From positions 3,286,001 to 3,350,000 of the forward strand of contig OY783209.1 in the NCBI GenBank assembly GCA_963678705.1: DNA of 64,000 nucleotides, read 5' to 3'. The position numbers were made by a program, and so were the translations under genes. This DNA comes from Panorpa germanica (Eukaryota > Arthropoda > Insecta > Mecoptera > Panorpidae). The number at the start of each line of letters is the position of its first letter. Position 1 is the stretch's first letter. The notes beneath the pieces were generated by a model that saw nothing but the letters and a program-made list of their open reading frames with translations, made no database searches and was not told the origin of the DNA. This document shows, piece after piece, positions 35,617-47,640 of this stretch.

Positions 35617-37008
35617 ATGGCTTTAAAGCTCTTAAATAGCTCATGTCGAAATATTATTCAATTTCGATGTTTATTAAAAAGAAATGAATTTAAGGGAATG
35701 TATTTTTATAAAACTTATATTCATACTAATTGCATACTTCGAAATAATAACAATAGAAGACAAAATGCACTGATAATTAGAGATAGCTTCTCGGAAGCTG
35801 AAATTAAAGACACAGAAACTTTCAAAGATATGATAAAGATTTTCGAAAAACGGGATGTTCGTAGGCGGGGACATGTAGAATTTATTTATTCAGCACTGAG
35901 ACACATGGAAGAGTTCGGTGTTCACAAAGATTTAGAAGTCTATAAAGCATTAATTGATGTCCTACCTAAAGGAAAATTTATTCCTACAAACATTTTCCAA
36001 GGAGAATTTATGCATTACCCAAAACAACAACAGTGTATTATTGATGTTTTAGAACAGATGGAGAATAATGGTAACTGAGACAAAACACAAAATAAATTGA
36101 TAAACGCAACTATTATTAATGTTTGTGTATATTTTTTAGGAGTTGTACCAGATTTTGAATTAGAAGATATACTTGTTAACATATTTGGCCGAAAGGGACA
36201 CCCCGTTCGGAAGTACTGGCGAATGATGTACTGGATGCCAAAATTTAAAAATCTCTCCCCCTGGCCTGTTCCAAACCCGCCTCCTAACGATAGTTTAGAA
36301 CTTGCAAAACTAGCAATTGAAAGGATAACAAGCGTCGACTTGCAAACTGATATAAGTGTTTTAAAAGTAACAAAATGGTATGAATATTTAATGCATTCTT
36401 TAACTTCAAACTTTATATTCTATGATTTAATGATTGTAGACTTCAGATGTAGAAAGTTCTCTAGACGATACTTGGATCGTAAGTGGACAATGCCCCAATC
36501 AAAAGAGTTTAGTGGAAAACCATGATAAGAAAAAGGCTATTTATGTAGAAGGAGCACATAAACTCTGGCTCAGAAATAAAACAATTAATTTTTTCATCTT
36601 ACGAGCAGATCCTCTGCCATTTGTTAAGAGAGTTAAAAAAGATCGAGATGGTTTGTAACTTTACATTAGTCTGTATTTGCAATTCCAGAAGATATTTACG
36701 TTCTTTTTTTTTTTACAGATATCAGTACTCTGGTTTTTAATTATATAACAAAAATACCGTCGAAGATTGTAGAGCCTCCTGAAAGATCAGTTCACGAACA
36801 GGACGATGGCGTTATTCTAGCTGTTTGTGCAACAGGATCGTCTAGTAGGGATTCTCTACTTTCATGGATTAGATTATTGGAAAAAGATGGTAATCCTGCC
36901 TTAGCTGATATTCCTGTTTTATTCAAATTAAAATCGCCTACCGGTGAAATTGTTGTATTTGAAACAAATATCAATAATGAAACTAGGAAACAAGAAATAA
37001 AGTCTTAG
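35617..37008 (+). CDS. ECSIT: ECSIT, mitochondrial complex I assembly / Toll signalling adaptor
   Basis: 393 aa from exons 35617-36070, 36140-36366, 36440-36650 and 36719-37008. ECSIT is a complex I assembly factor in mitochondria and was first described as a TRAF6-linked Toll intermediate. Family blocks: [66 protein letters not shown], and [20 protein letters not shown]. The N terminus is Arg/Lys-rich with few acids, fitting a mitochondrial presequence. Exon 2 must end at the GTAACA donor (36367): the alternative GTATGA donor 11 nt later puts an in-frame stop at the junction. AATAAA at 37041. Confidence 0.93.
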
Positions 37009-37505
37009 TGTTATTCTGTATATTATAGTAAATAACATTTAATAAATTAGCTATTTATTATTGCAAAGAATTTTTTTGGATAATTTATATAAAACTGTTT
37101 TTCTATACATTTGATATAATGGAATCGCTAAATCGATTAGTTAACATATTCTGCAATTATTTAAATATAATTATGCACTATAGCCTATAGACTATAGCTT
37201 TATTTTTTAATTAGTAATAAATAATTGCCAATAATAGTAGTATTTTCAAATTATGCGCTAGGTCTTATTAGAAAATGATACATAACAATTCATAGATGTC
37301 TCTGTAGTAGCCATAAATAAATAATTTTTAGGTTAAGTGATCTGAAGCATGTTTTATGTCAATCCATGTGCGGTGATATGCATTATAAAATTTAATTAAA
37401 AATACAATGTTTTATAGTAGTTAATGTATAGTGTAAATAAAGTAAATGTCACTTATTAATAGGAACATTTAATAACTAATATACTATTCGCCAATTAAAT
37501 TAAAA
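37009..37505. other. Interval between ECSIT and DDX54
   Basis: ECSIT 3' UTR (AATAAA at 37041) and the DDX54 promoter in about 500 bp of AT-rich DNA. No specific element identified. Confidence 0.45.
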
Positions 37506-40500
37506 ATGAAGAAAGCTCAAAGTTATGATGAGTTACCTGGATTTGATAACCCAGTCTATGAACTTGACCAAGAAGATGATGAACCGAAAACTAAAAAGAA
37601 GTCCTCTGCTAGTAAGAAAGGGGGTGGTTTTCAGGCAATGGGATTAAGCTATCCTGTTTTAAAAGGGATCACAAAAAGAGGTTACAAAGTTCCAACGCCA
37701 ATTCAAAGAAAGGTTAGTATTGTTTCATTTGAGTAATTTTCTATATTATAGATTTAATGCATTATTTTATTATAGACAATTCCATTAGTACTAGAGGGAA
37801 GAGATGTTGTTGCTATGGCCAGAACTGGTTCTGGAAAAACTGCTTGCTTTTTAGTTCCAATGTTTGAAAAATTAAAGAACAGATCTGCCAAGACAGGAGC
37901 TAGGGCTCTTGTACTTTCACCAACTAGGGAACTTGCCATACAGGTAATTTATCATAACAAAAGATACATCGTCTTAAATCATTTCTTTAATAAAATTATT
38001 TCGTCAGACGCTGCGGTTTATAAAAGATATAGGAAAATTCTCAGACCTTCGTCCTGCTGTTGTTCTTGGAGGAGATTCAATGGAAGCTCAGTTTGGTGCT
38101 ATACATACTAATCCTGACATTATCGTAGCTACACCTGGTCGTTTCTTACATTTATGTGTTGAAATGGAACTTAAATTGAATTCTATAGGTTCGTCAAGAT
38201 ACATTTATCGTTTTATCGAGAGTTAGTATGATTATTTTATAGAACGTTTTTTTTTTTAGAATACATTGTTTTTGATGAAGCTGATAGATTATTTGAAATG
38301 GGATTTGGAGAACAGTTACATGAAATAATATCCCGATTACCAGAATCTCGTCAAACATTATTGTTCTCAGCAACATTACCAAAGGTTCTAGTTGAATTTG
38401 CAAGAGCTGGATTAAACGATCCAGTTTTACTTCGATTGGATGTTGAATCAAAAATTCCAGATGAATTATCTTTGTCATTTATAACATGTCGTCCTGAAGA
38501 ACGTTCAGCTGTATTGTTAGTATTATTAAAAACTGTCATACCGCAAAAATCGCAAACTGTTGTATTTGCTGCTACTAAACATCATGTTGAATATTTACAC
38601 ATGATATTGGATAACGCTGGAATTACAAATACATATATTTATTCCAATCTTGATCCAACGGCTAGAAAAATTAATGCCGCAAAATTTACGACTGGACAAG
38701 CATCTGTCTTAATTGTAACAGATGTAGCAGCTAGAGGTATCGATATACCTCAATTGGATTATGTTATTAACTATAACTTTCCGGAAAAATCAAAATTATT
38801 CGTTCATAGAGTTGGTAAGTTCTACATTAAATCTTGTATAAAGAATTATTATTGAAATATTATTAATCTATTTGCTTCGTCAGGTCGTTGTGCTCGTGCT
38901 GGTAGAACTGGAACTGCATTTTCAATTGTCTCAACTGATGAACATGCTTATTTATTAGACTTACATTTATTTTTGGGACGAAATTTGAAGCCTGTTTCGC
39001 AAAAGGGTGACAACGATACAACAGAAGGACGAGTTGGTTGTGTTCCGCCTTCTTTATTAGAAGAACAACACAGTCAGCTTATTGTTTGGCATAAAAACCA
39101 TATAGATTTAGTAAGTTTTATTTTTAAGAAGTTATAGATAAAATGAATTTCCGCTAATTCCTATCTAATAACTTGTAGGAAAATATGAAAAAGGTTTGTT
39201 CCAATGCTTATGGTCAATATATCAGATCTAGACCTGCAGCGTCACATGAAAGCAATAAGAGAGTCAAAGAAATGGATTTAAATAATGTAGGATACCATCC
39301 AGTATTTAAAACTTCCTACAATGTCGAACAGGTTAACTTATTGGTTCAAATGAAAAACTATCGGCCATTAGGGGTACGAATTTTTTAATTAAGATCGTTA
39401 AATAGCAGTTATTATTTACTGTATAATATTAATATCACTAGTTTCGTTTTTAGACTGTTTTTGAAATTGGTACAAAAACTAATTCGACAGATTATACTGT
39501 AATGAAAGAAAAACGGGCTCATCATAAAGAATTTATATTTAAACATCACAGAAAGCAGGAAGATCGTCTTGCTGCACAAGCTGAATCTATTGAGGTAAAG
39601 TCTTAGATAATTCAATAATATCAAGTAGTAAACATATTTAATAAGGTAATTTAATTCTCTTATAGCACGAGAAGACAGACCGTGTAAATTTGCCTTCTAG
39701 TTCTGAAGCTGATATCTCTAGTACATTTGATAAAGTGATTGCTCCAAAGAAAAGAAAAATGGACTCTCTCTATGAACGAAAACCAAAGAAAGTTAAAGTT
39801 TCAAAAGATAATGAATATTATATTCCTTATTTAGCACCAGATAGACACACAGAGGAAGGGTTAGTTTTTGATTTATTAAAACTAATTATCAAGTATTACA
39901 TTTTTTATATATTATTATTTATTTTAACGTTTTTACCATTGGGCATTACATTCTTCTGCCTTAACTCCTTAAATTTCATATCATTGTGCTTAATTCCTTA
40001 GTGCTTATTAATAAGGACATTTTTTATATAAAAAAAACTCTAATTTATAGATTATCTGTTAATTTCCAACAAGAGGCTGACAAAGTTCAGATGGATTTAA
40101 CGGGAGATTCTTCAGAAACTCAGAGATTTGCAAAACAGTTAATGAAGTGGGATAGAAAAAAGAAGAAGATGGTCGCCGATAATAAGGTATGTTTAAATTT
40201 TTTTCGTTTAAACTCTTCTATACAATGGGCTTGTGTCCTCATTTTTTAGTGGAAAAAATGACTTTTTTAATTGTTAATATCTCGTGAAATATAAGGAGTT
40301 ATTAAAAAATAATTGAACATTTGAGGTTCTAGTAACCAACTTTATCAATATATAGTACACTTTTATAGAAATTAAGACATAGGACACAAGCCCATTTAGT
40401 AATTTCATTATTATTTTTTAGAATTCCAAAATGGGCAAAATTCGTACAGAAGGTGGTTCTTGGATTCCAGCTACTTACAAAGGTAACCGGTATACCCAAT

Positions 40501-40857
40501 GGAAAGAAAAGAGTAAGATTGACGATCAGAATCAAGACAGCGGTAATGAAGATGATGGTCCTCAACGTAAGACACTACTACTTTACAAATGTATAAAAGT
40601 TATCATGTGTATTAGATATTAAATTGATGTTATTTGCAGAATCTACAAATGCTCCGCGCACGCATTGGGCACGCCATAATGAAAAAGCCTCACGAAAGAA
40701 GCATGATAAAGATCTAAAGTTGCCTGATCAAATATTAAAACAGAGGAAACTAGCAGAGAAACGGAAAAGTAAGCTAAAGAAGAAGGGTAAGGGCAAAGGT
40801 AAAGGAAAAGGAAAATCAGGTGGTGGAAGACCAAGAGGTAAAGGAGGAAAACGATAA
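37506..40857 (+). CDS. DDX54: DEAD-box RNA helicase DDX54 (Dbp10 family)
   Basis: 788 aa from exons 37506-37712, 37776-37943, 38008-38188, 38260-38814, 38884-39110, 39179-39373, 39454-39594, 39666-39859, 40051-40186, 40422-40566 and 40640-40857. A nucleolar RNA helicase for large-subunit ribosome assembly (yeast Dbp10). Motifs in order: Q-motif context [13 protein letters not shown]...TPIQRK, motif I ARTGSGKT, Ia SPTRELA, Ib TPGR, II DEAD, III SAT, and [15 protein letters not shown]. The C-terminal part has the DDX54 block [20 protein letters not shown] and a basic tail with (GK)n repeats. Intron 8 holds a dispersed repeat and intron 9 a MITE. AATAAA at 40915. Confidence 0.95.
39893..40008 (+). 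repeat. Dispersed repeat B in DDX54 intron 8
   Basis: About 115 bp matching the reverse complement of 47282-47400: shared TTATTTATTTTAAYGTTTTT, CTACATTCTT/ATTACATTCTT, GCCTTAACTC, and CATATCATTGTGCTTAA. The second copy lies next to hAT-like sequences, so it is probably part of a transposon. Confidence 0.65.
40224..40396 (-). mobile_element. MITE family A, 173-bp deletion copy in DDX54 intron 9
   Basis: Both termini are present (AATGGGCTTGTGTCCT and its reverse complement at the far end) but the centre is gone. The sequence jumps from the right terminus to the TTTTTAATTGTTAATATCTC block and the GAGGTTCTAGTAAC block of the left part. Orientation is opposite to the copies at 14080 and 21338. 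Confidence 0.85.
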
Positions 40858-42160
40858 TTATTAGAAAATATTGTAATTATTTTTAAATTATATTTATGCA
40901 ATTTAAAATATAATAATAAATATAAATAAAACATCAACGCTGCGTTTGTTTATATTAAAATACTGGTGTACGTCGCGTAAATCTGCTCTTTTTGTTTTTT
41001 ATGTGTTGCACGAGTTAGCTGTAGAAGCAACTGACGTTTCAGGACTCTCTCACACTGCAATCGACTACTTATGAGTAGTTTCGCATTGGCACTCTTTAGT
41101 ATAAAATGAAGTTTCTACTTTAATATTCATCACTTTCGAAATAATACTTAGTTCACACGTCTGTGTTCATTTTATTGTTCACAAGTATGTAGATCAAAGT
41201 GCTGCCTTTTCTGAAACTGTTCAAATTATATGGGTATTTTACATCTTGTATTAAAGAGATGGCAACTGAACTCATTGAAGAACAGATGATAGAAATCGGA
41301 TGTGACGTCATAGAACAACTTTATGTTTATAACTTTTTGATACTATTTGCGCAATAACGTTATTCATTTGATGCCAAATATTGTGATATTAGTACAGCAA
41401 CGCATTCTGACTTTATATTGTTTCATACTTATTAAATTATCAAGATTATAATTCTGAACTATTTCCTGTTTCACATTTTTTATCAGAGTTTGATGTGATG
41501 ATATGACATATTTACATCAAGTTTCAAACTAGAAATTCAAAGATGTTGCTGTATTGTTTAGCGTATTCCTGTACGCCATTAGCAACCCCTAACAACAACC
41601 GGAAATGCATTAGAGTGTGAATTAATGTGCGGAAATAACTTTCTGACGAGTTGAAATTCCGGCAAAATAACTAGAAGTAAAAGATTGACAATATGATAAA
41701 GTGATATTCTGATATTTGTTAGTGGAATAGGGTGCAGCTATAGTGAGGCTAAAAGATTAACGTAATAGTAAAAAAGATTATAGGGGTTGTAAAAATATAA
41801 TGGTGTCATCTATATATAACCCCAAAAATTTGTAGAAAAATATAAATGTGTCTGCCTTTGATAAATTACAAACCTTTGTAGACTATTGACAGTAAATATT
41901 GAAGAAAATATCTTTTCGTATGTATTGATGCAAGAAACAACAAGACTAATTGCGTATGTGAAATGTTTAGCAAGATTAACACATTTTGTTATTAAGTCAG
42001 CTTCATAGAAATTCTAGTGCACCTGCACTGAAGAGTATGTGTTATATCTATGAAAACCAGTTGCATTAACATTTACCGACCATGTGGTCACGTTGACTTC
42101 GTCATCATATGCATGGTATCAACACGTACCAGTCACGGAGATGGTCGCTGGATGCGGGTA
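40858..42160 (+). other. Interval with candidate orphan first exon near 42.1 kb
   Basis: Past the DDX54 3' UTR no gene is visible, but the sequence is less AT-rich around 42060-42160. There an open stretch with ATG at 42109 (or 42113) ends in a consensus donor, GCGGGTAAGT (exon end 42157). It could be the first coding exon of a gene with a long first intron leaving the window on the right. The predicted peptide is only about 16 residues and not recognisable. Confidence 0.25.
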
Positions 42161-43008
42161 AGTGAATTGTTGTTGTTTGAACATTATTTTGGATCTTATT
42201 TATTCTTTTGAAATACCTTCGTTATACAAAATAATATATATAGCATTTATGAAAGACTAGTCGTATGTATCATGGGTCTTTGGTTGGATTCTGTGCTAGT
42301 ACTTTGAAAAAAAATCAAAGTGTACGACGATCATATTAAAATTATAATTCGATTGCCTACATGGTCTATTCCGACTCTGTATCTGTAATAACTTTACAAA
42401 TACAAATATAAGTCAGTATATAATTAGATAACAAAACAAATTCAATAAAGTAAACTTTATTTCTAGTATTTTTTGTCAAAATGCCAAATAAATGTTTTTT
42501 TGTTCTTCCATTTACCTAAAATACATTTTTGTAAACAAGATTAAACTATGTAAACACTTTGTATTGGCTAATTAAGTTAAATAGTTATGAGTTATTTGCG
42601 TCAATCAGTCTCGCACTGTACTCAAATATATTTTGTTGGTTGGTCACTGTACTCAATTTTCTAAGTACACGTGTACTCACTTGATGACGTCGATGAAATG
42701 AAATACAGCTGATTATTTTTATATATTAGGATAATTCTTTTATTAAATAGATGGAATTTTTGTCTGATTTTAACGATAATTACAAAGCCGCCTTGGGTAA
42801 AAGATTAAATAGATTATCGCAACGATTTCCTGTCAAATTTTCACGGTGTAATTGGATTATATTATAAAATTCGTTTGACCACATATAATAAATCTGAAGA
42901 CCTTATTATAATAATACAAGAGCGCTCATCAGGTTGCTTTCACACTAGCTGAACATCCGATTTTTTCTCATAATCTCATCATAAAGTGTGTTAATACGAA
43001 ACAACTCC
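42161..43008. other. Non-coding interval before MITE copy 3
   Basis: AT-rich. A 38-codon open frame from ATG 42751 exists but matches no family I know and has no start or splice support. Confidence 0.3.
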
Positions 43009-43623
43009 AATGGGCTTGTGTCTTTATTTTATAGTGATCAATTTTTCAATTGTTGATTGAAATTGATGTTAATAAATTGTATTGGCGTGTCTATTTTATT
43101 ACATATCTAAATGTTGACGGAGATAGAGCAATTAAAAATTTGAATTGTAGTTTTAGCATTTATACGTCAGTTATTTCTTGAGTAGGTCACTGCTGTGGTA
43201 ATATTTTGTAGCTGTTGGTAGTAGAAATAATCAAGTCAAGTCAAAGAATAATAACTTTCTATTTTATTTAACTCTGTTACGGCAGACAGAATATTGAAAT
43301 TTTATTGTTCCTTGAAATAGCTGTAAATAATATTTGATATTTTGATATATAAATACATATAACAGGGATTTATGCGCTGTAAGGTTGGTAACCTGTGAAC
43401 TTGTCAGAGTTCTGTCAAGAATATATCTCTTTTACGCTTTGTTGTATAAAAGAGATAGCAACTAGCGGTTCCGAGGTCACATGCATTTGGAATGTTGTCC
43501 AACGTTGAATCCCTTTAATAATTAAAGAGACAAAATGACTTTTTTAATTGTTAATATCTCTTAACATATAAGGAGTTATTAAAAAATAATTGAACATTTG
43601 AGGTTCTAGTAACCCACTTTATC
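43009..43623 (-). mobile_element. MITE family A, copy 3 (one end missing)
   Basis: Starts with AATGGGCTTGTGTCTT and follows the family in reverse orientation to ...GGTTCTAGTAACCCACTTTAT, then stops about 60 bp short of the other terminus. Between the AAGTCAAGTCAA and CTGTCAAGAATATATCTC blocks it carries about 165 bp absent from copy 1, so either an insertion here or a deletion in the shorter copies. Confidence 0.75.
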
Positions 43624-43639
43624 TCAGACTAGCTACGGT

Positions 43640-44100
43640 ACTGTATATTGGTATTCCGTGTTGACGATGGTGGGGAGGGAAAGGGGTTTTAACACCCTAA
43701 CACCACCCTTTCTCATTTCTTATGTAAAGCTTATATCGACGTATTTGTATCTGTTGCTTTTCTTCAATTGATTTTTTAAATCCTTTTATTATTATGTTAA
43801 CGTAACGGATGGATTTCTACTGAACGTATCGTACGAACGGGTTCTCCAGAGGATTGTTATATTATGCCATGCACAACGCACATGTGGTTTTTAGTCCACG
43901 ATAGTCGAGGATTGTGCAGCAGTCGTCGTGACGTTAGCATCGGTATCGTCGACTGACGGAGTGACGGTGTGACGGAGTTATTAAACTCAACGCTGAACTC
44001 CCTAGCGACTGAGTGCTGGATAGTGGAAACCGAAGACACTCCCTCTCTTCTAGTTCTATTTTTAGGTTGCACGTGTACAACAGATATTAAACTTCAAAAG
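43640..44100. other. CG-richer patch
   Basis: Distinctly richer in G+C and CpG than the surroundings, especially 43880-44045 with many CG dinucleotides (CGACTGACGGAGTGACGG). Could be a promoter or 5'-UTR exon. No coding family recognised in either strand. Confidence 0.3.
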
Positions 44101-44451
44101 GATAAACGAAAGAGTAGTGGGTAAACATAGAAATCTGAACAACGAGGTGATAGAAACACACAAACTACCACTTACATTTCTAAAAGAGTTTAAAGGAAAT
44201 AATATTATTACTTGTCTATAAAAGCAGATGTTTTTTTGCTTATTCAGCAGGAAATAATTTACAACAGGGGTGGATTTATTTACATTATATTAAAACTCAG
44301 TTAAATTTATCATGTTTTATTTGTTGTAAATATTTAGTTAGGAATCATTTTTAGGTTATGAGATTTTCTAACCTCTTTCTCGTTTTATTTGTCTCTGTCA
44401 TTTTCTTAAAATTTTTGGGATCTGTTTCGAAACAACTTCAAAACCAGTACG

Positions 44452-44780
44452 GTTTTCGCCGCGGAAAAATAATATTTTAAATTTTAACTCTATCGCTAAT
44501 TAATATATGTATATTTTTTGCGCCCCTAATGACCCTTGAACAAAAAGAAATCATTGGATTATATAGAGGGCATATTCTACTACCTGCAATATACATTGTA
44601 AGCAGGGGCGGTCTTAGCCATGAAATGCCTTAAAAGAAGACGCAGTGATTCTAGTGGGATTTCTAAAGAGCGAGGCGTGAGATTCAAATAGATATATAGT
44701 AATGAATTTTTCTTCTTGGGTTGTTGCGCGAGAATGCCCCTGGGCGGTTGCCCTGCTTGCCACCCTTAAGGTCGCCTCTG
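44452..44780. mobile_element. hAT-like family C, composite copy 1
   Basis: CAGGGGCGGTCTTAGCC at 44603 and its inverted counterpart CTTAAGGTCGCCTCTG ending 44780 bound a 178-bp unit. The preceding 150 bp (ATATGTATATTTTTTGCGCC, ATTCTACTACCTGCAATATA) is shared with the copy at 52464. CAGNGGCG-type ends are typical of hAT elements. No transposase seen. Confidence 0.65.
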
Positions 44781-45796
44781 GTAGTGGGCAATACATTTGC
44801 ACGTGTTCTTGGCCCGAGGAATTCTATCCGGGTTTTTGTGTATTTGTACGATCTATTTTTGCTTATCTTTTTTATGCAATCTATATCATTCTTTTATAGA
44901 CTTAAGGATCGTCTCCACTCATCAAACTTTTCTCTAATTCAAAACATAAAACATAAAGGCACCTTACCATATTATGAATACGGAATAATGAGTTTCTCTT
45001 ATGATAAATTTTGATTATTGAAACTTAGAATTTTCCTAATTTATAATACTTTCTCAACCGTACATGTTAATTGCTGGCATCTTCTTTAATGAAACCGAGT
45101 CCTAATAGACAACGTTTCTTAATATCAGTACAAATTTTTGATATATACAAAATTAAATATAAAAACATAACCTATAAGTTTATCTTTAAATACGCAGTAG
45201 AAATAAATTTTGAGGTTTACTTGTCATTAACAAAAATTTATGTTGAGTTGTGAGGAGGGGGTGTCAGAGGTAGATAACAAAACCACAAATTATAATAACA
45301 TGTCTATTAACTTCGATAAATTTAAAAGTAATGGCTTCCCTTTGTGTTGTATGAATTCATTCAAATTAGACGGTGGTAAATCGACAGTGTCACCCCTGCG
45401 TGGCACCCTGACACACAGTAGAGGCACAAGCACCCAAATGTTAACATTAGTAAAGCGACGGGAGCGTCGGTACCGTCGTCAAGCATCTGGTTTCAGTCAA
45501 CGCATCAAGGGTAATGGATACGCGGGCTCGCAGAGTCAGATAGCGGCAGCAGTAGGGTGTGGCCCATTGCCAAATGTATGAGTAAACCCGGGGTATCCGA
45601 TGAACTGACTGACTGATGGATAGGAAGTTGTAGTGAGATAAAATATTATGGCTACTAAATTAAATTAAATTTCAACTAGAGCTTATACAGTAGACACAGA
45701 AATCATAAGACATATTTTACACAAAAAGAATTATTCATTAAATAAAACGTGGAAGACAAGGAAAGCAAGAGGAAAGGCGCATGCCGCAACAGCTAT
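44781..45796. other. Non-coding interval
   Basis: AT-rich, then a somewhat CG-richer stretch around 45400-45560 without recognisable protein similarity in the open frame there (45240-45581). No named feature. Confidence 0.3.
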
Positions 45797-45914
45797 ACCG
45801 CCTTACAAATAAACCTGTTATAAAACTTATACCAAGCATAAACTCATAATAAGTCTGTCCGGACGGGATTCATACCTGGTATAAATTTTATAACAGTTTT
45901 ATTTGTAAGACGGT
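45797..45914. mobile_element. 118-bp hairpin MITE with TA flanks
   Basis: The two halves are reverse complements over almost their full length: ACCGCCTTACAAATAAA, CTGTTATAAAACTTATACCA and the mirrored right arm ending GTAAGACGGT, around a short centre with GTCCGGAC. TA dinucleotides lie at both edges, as expected for a Tc1/mariner-type MITE. Transcribed, it would fold into one long hairpin. Confidence 0.7.
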
Positions 45915-47281
45915 TAGCTTTTAGTAGTGTTTGCAGAGCCGGTTTCAAATATATGCTACATAATCTACAGCATAAGGGCCCGCGCCACAGAGGGCCTACA
46001 TCACAAACTTGGGCTGAACAATTATGCCCAGATACAATTGATTTTGTGACGTGTTTAGTCATACAAAGAAGTAAACAATTTAGTGAAGTGTCCTGTTTTG
46101 TGATGTTTCTATGACTATTGCACTTCAATTAAAGTTCGCATCAACTTTATCTTCATTTAGGGGTTTAGGGGAGGTTTATTTGAAAAGCAACTCATGCATT
46201 GCATAACGATCTTTGTTGTTGTCGCAGTCTGTTTCAGACGCAGGCCAAAAGTAGGCCCTCTGTAACTCAATTATGTCTAGAAAATTCAATTATTCAAAGT
46301 TGAATGATGACTAGATACAACTGATTTTGCATGTGAGCCTAAATACAAGGGTAATTTCAGTTAGGCTGGACGTATATTATGACTAGATATACATTGTTTT
46401 CCAATTGAGTACAGTCCCGGCATTGCATTTTGTGATAAAATGCCAAATGGTACAGAATACAATCTTATTTAACTTTTACATATAATGAACGTATGAGCTA
46501 CGTAAATGCTACGTACGTGTTTAGAGAACTTCTATTATACATCTATAAGAAGCATAACATCAAATAGAGAGATATTACAATTCCTGTGGCATATTTTTAA
46601 CCAAAGGGCTAAGACCTACTGCGCAATAATTCCGCTCGGAAAAAAATGCGAATTCAGTAACACGTGGAATCATATGAATTCAACCCGTGTTTATTAATAT
46701 ATGGAATTAAAACCGCGCGGATTTATTCCGCAGTGGGACCTAGACCTTAGCCGCCTTCTCTAATAATATTTAGACAGGCAATCCCCTTTTTAAATCTACT
46801 CCACTAGACATTAGTATAGTGCATTGATATTTTCAGAAACGTTTGACTGCTCCGGATATAATCTATTAAAACAACATTGCGAGTTTGAGGCGCGACGGCG
46901 CCCTCTGTACTTGATCGTGATAAACGCCATCTGGAATATTTATGTGCATTTTCTACCCTATACTGTGTTGAACTGTTTAACATTGCTTAATTTTTAATGC
47001 GTCCATTTGTATATCATGCACAACGCAGAGTTGCGTCGCAAATGTAGTCTATTAGACTAGCCTATAAGCTGTAATAACATAACGACAAGAGATAGCACAA
47101 GGCCTGGAGCGCTGAATGGTGACATTGATTTTATCGGGTTGTTACAAATTCATGTTACGATTCCATTTCAAATCTACATCCCTCTTGTGTTAGAGATTAA
47201 AACAGATTTTATGTTTTGGAAGATTTTTTTTATACGTCTTTTTCTCTTAAGTATCCTGGTATCTTTCTTCCTAAATCCTTT
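45915..47281. other. Non-coding interval
   Basis: Mixed composition with no gene recognised. Moderately CG-rich islets (46590-46700, 46890-46940) have no protein match I can see. Confidence 0.3.
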
Positions 47282-47640
47282 TATATCTTTTGTTTTTAAG
47301 CACAATGATATGTAAATAAATGAGTTAAGGCACAAGAATGTAGTGCAAAATGGCAAAAACATTAAAATAAATAATAATGTAAATTGAAAGTAATTATTTT
47401 TGAGGATGATTAACAAATTTTAAAGGTAGAGTTTTAAAAGTTTATATTGGAAAATTAAAAAGCACAAAGACGACAAATATTAATGATGATAAAGTGATAA
47501 TATTAATGGTCGCAGTGATTCTAGTGGGTTTTCTAAAGCGCAAGGCACGAGATTCAAATACATATATTGTAATGACTTTTTCTTCTTCGGATGAGCAAAG
47601 GTGCGATGCCTCAGGTGGTTGCCACCCCCTCTGAATGTCA
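47282..47640. repeat. Repeat B plus hAT-like family C fragment
   Basis: 47282-47400 is the inverted copy of the DDX54 intron 8 repeat. From about 47455 the sequence follows family C: AGCACAAAGACGACAAATAT, TTAATGATGATAAA, CGCAGTGATTCTAGTGGG, as at 44640 and 52700, ending in a degenerate terminus near 47635. Confidence 0.6.

Noticed and set aside
36367..36377. ECSIT exon 2 ending at 36377
   Set aside because: That donor leaves TG, which with the next exon's A makes a stop; the donor at 36367 keeps the frame.
42751..42867. 38-codon open frame beginning MEFLSDFNDNYK
   Set aside because: Looks protein-like but has no homologue I recognise and no splice partner.
45240..45581. 113-aa plus-strand open frame
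   Set aside because: No recognisable domain, no splice or promoter support, in a repeat-rich stretch.
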